Origin: AV133 sp035567015
GTDB lineage: Bacteria > Verrucomicrobiota > Verrucomicrobiia > Chthoniobacterales > UBA10450
Direction of reading: 5' to 3'
NCBI GenBank assembly: GCA_035567015.1
Contig: DATMPQ010000036.1
Coordinates: forward strand, 1 to 6,886
DNA length: 6,886 bases
This document shows, piece after piece, positions 5,867-6,886 of the stretch. Both the position numbers and the translations under genes were made by a program. Under the pieces are notes generated by a model that was not told the DNA's origin, ran no database searches, and saw only the letters and a list, made by a program, of their open reading frames with translations. Positions within the stretch are counted from its first letter, which is position 1. The number at the start of each line of letters is the position of its first letter.

Positions 5867-6295
5867 TCATTTCTTCGACTTCAACCATTCTTCCCACCCG
5901 CCTTGGAGCACGAAAACATTTTTGAGCTGCGCTTGATCGCGCAATCGTTTGGCCACTTCGCGACTCGCGTTGCAACTTTGGCTGCTGCAATAAACGACGA
6001 TACGTTTCTCCGGCGACCAATTTTGGAGAAATTGCGGCAGCAATTCGTTCCAGCGGTCTTCATTCAACAAAATCGCGCCGGGAACGTGATCGCGTTCAAA
6101 TTCCGCATCCGGCCGCGCATCGATCCAAATCGCGTTCTCGCCCCACGCCTGCGCTTGCGCGAGAGTGACCAATTCCGAAGCGGGAATCGGCGATTGCCAG
6201 GAGACTTTCCCGCGAAAATAAACTGCCTGACCGATGGCCGGCAGCAAGGCCAGCGCGATAAGCAGCAGGGCCTGTTTAATCGCGCGTGACTTCAC
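5867..6295 (-). CDS. Membrane-anchored or exported rhodanese-domain protein
   Basis: This 142-aa protein starts with GTG at 6295, 2 nt after the upstream stop. Residues 7-24 are a hydrophobic helix (IKQALLLIALALLPAIGQA), a signal peptide or membrane anchor, which supports this start. Residues 37-137 form one rhodanese domain: IWIDARPDAEFERDHVPGA (56-74) is the CH2A-type motif, and IVVYCSSQSCNAS (99-111) is the active-site loop with the probable sulfur-carrying Cys103. FVLQGGWEEWLK (128-139) is the usual end of the domain. The active loop has a second cysteine (Cys108) where many rhodaneses have Arg or Gly. Rhodaneses carry persulfide sulfur between thiols; the location here implies an envelope role. 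The tight spacing to DUF1573 indicates co-transcription, and the MauE-like gene downstream suggests a shared redox or sulfur function. Confidence 0.88.
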   Translation of the reverse strand: MKSRAIKQALLLIALALLPAIGQAVYFRGKVSWQSPIPASELVTLAQAQAWGENAIWIDARPDAEFERDHVPGAILLNEDRWNELLPQFLQNWSPEKRIVVYCSSQSCNASREVAKRLRDQAQLKNVFVLQGGWEEWLKSKK

Positions 6296-6297
6296 CG

Positions 6298-6886
6298 TTA
6301 TCGCGCAACGGAAGCTGGGGTCGGCGTTGGGCCGGGTGTGACAACCACGGTTGCGTAAGAGCTCTTTGGCGAATTTTCAGATTGAATCGTGATCGTAGCC
6401 CCGGCCGCTTTGTCTGTTTGCGCCGGTTGCACGTCGATCTTGAACTCACCGTTGCCGGTTTGCTCGACTTTCGTTTGGAAGGCTGGATTCGAAGACGTCA
6501 CCTTGAGCGATTTCACGGGAAACTCTTTTGCCGCTTTCACCATGATGGTTTTCACCTTCGCTTCTTCGCCGCCTTGCCAATAAAGAACCGCGGGCTGAAT
6601 TTCGAACAACTGCGGGATCGTGGTCTTGAGCGTGAGAACGGTCGTACCATGCGCCGGATCGGGATCGTCGGTTTGCACCGTGACGGTTTTAACTTGCAGA
6701 CCAGTGCGGTCGCCAATGTTGAACGTGGCGGTAATCTCGCCCTTTTCGCCCGGCGCGACCTGGTCTTTTTGTGTTTGTGCCGTTGTGCATCCGCACGAGG
6801 CATGCACCGATTTAAAATGAACCGGCGTCTTGCCGGCGTTTTCGTATTTGAAATGGCCGACCGCTTGCTTGTCGCCAATCGCGGGA
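6298..6886 (-). CDS. DUF1573 domain protein (5' end outside window)
   Basis: The frame stays open from the window edge (first full codon at 6885) to TAA at 6298, giving 195 visible residues. The visible N-terminal part reads GDKQAVGHFKYENAGKTPV followed by a SVHASCGCTTA motif (about 26-36). This is the hallmark of DUF1573, an ASH/HYDIN-like Ig-fold domain usually exported to the periplasm. VTVQTDDPDPAHGTTVLTLK continues the first beta-sandwich. Residues about 95-185 look like a second Ig-like domain without the cysteine motif, followed by a short TPGPTPTPASVAR tail. The GTG at 6807 is not the start, because conserved domain sequence continues upstream of it. The signal peptide, if present, is beyond the window. 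DUF1573 has no established enzymatic role. Its placement directly before a rhodanese and near a MauE-like protein suggests a joint envelope function. Confidence 0.85.
   Translation of the reverse strand, partial: PAIGDKQAVGHFKYENAGKTPVHFKSVHASCGCTTAQTQKDQVAPGEKGEITATFNIGDRTGLQVKTVTVQTDDPDPAHGTTVLTLKTTIPQLFEIQPAVLYWQGGEEAKVKTIMVKAAKEFPVKSLKVTSSNPAFQTKVEQTGNGEFKIDVQPAQTDKAAGATITIQSENSPKSSYATVVVTPGPTPTPASVAR

Noticed and set aside
6298..6807. DUF1573 gene starting at GTG 6807
   Set aside because: Conserved domain sequence continues in frame upstream to the window edge, so the gene is simply cut by the window.

Overview
The window holds a run of minus-strand genes from a Gram-negative-type bacterium. 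A verrucomicrobial host is my best guess (moderate to low confidence). It rests on the DUF1573 / rhodanese / MauE-like membrane protein neighbourhood, the 7-bp GAACATC-type intergenic repeat, the proline/threonine-rich lipoprotein linker, and weak Shine-Dalgarno sites at most starts. No rRNA, tRNA or CRISPR array is visible, so the taxonomy is inference.

In transcription order, from high to low coordinates: (1) the 3' part of a DUF1573 gene (6298-6886, 5' end outside the window); (2) a membrane-anchored or exported single-domain rhodanese (5867-6295), starting 2 nt after it; (3) an intergenic array of 7-bp repeats in opposed orientation (5770-5862); (4) a MauE/DoxX-like four-helix membrane protein with a CGCFG motif (5322-5759); (5) a class I SAM-dependent methyltransferase (start 5254) whose C-terminus is displaced by an apparent one-base loss in a C5 run at 4415-4419; (6) a chimeric gene remnant (3822-4206) that begins as a GNAT acetyltransferase and switches to the 3' part of a MauE-like gene; (7) a polytopic membrane protein with a GT-C-like plan (2215-3813); (8) a 273-nt gap; (9) a lipoprotein joining a trypsin/HtrA-like domain, with Ile where the catalytic Ser should be, to a TonB C-terminal domain (826-1941); (10) a 48-aa unrecognised ORF (641-787); (11) an intact GNAT acetyltransferase (137-625). 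On the plus strand, positions 1-122 are the C-terminal end of an IS110-family transposase, converging on the GNAT gene.

Functionally, the right-hand block looks like an envelope redox/sulfur cluster (DUF1573, rhodanese, MauE-like). The middle block could modify a cell-surface or secreted small molecule or glycan (methyltransferase, GT-C-like protein), but no substrate is identifiable. The left block is a lipoprotein plus an acetyltransferase beside an insertion sequence. The strongest signals of rearrangement are the GNAT::MauE chimera, the frameshifted methyltransferase and the IS110 end. I found no clear evidence of a wholly new defence or mobile system. The dead-protease/TonB lipoprotein, the chimeric junction and the heptamer array are the items most worth following up.
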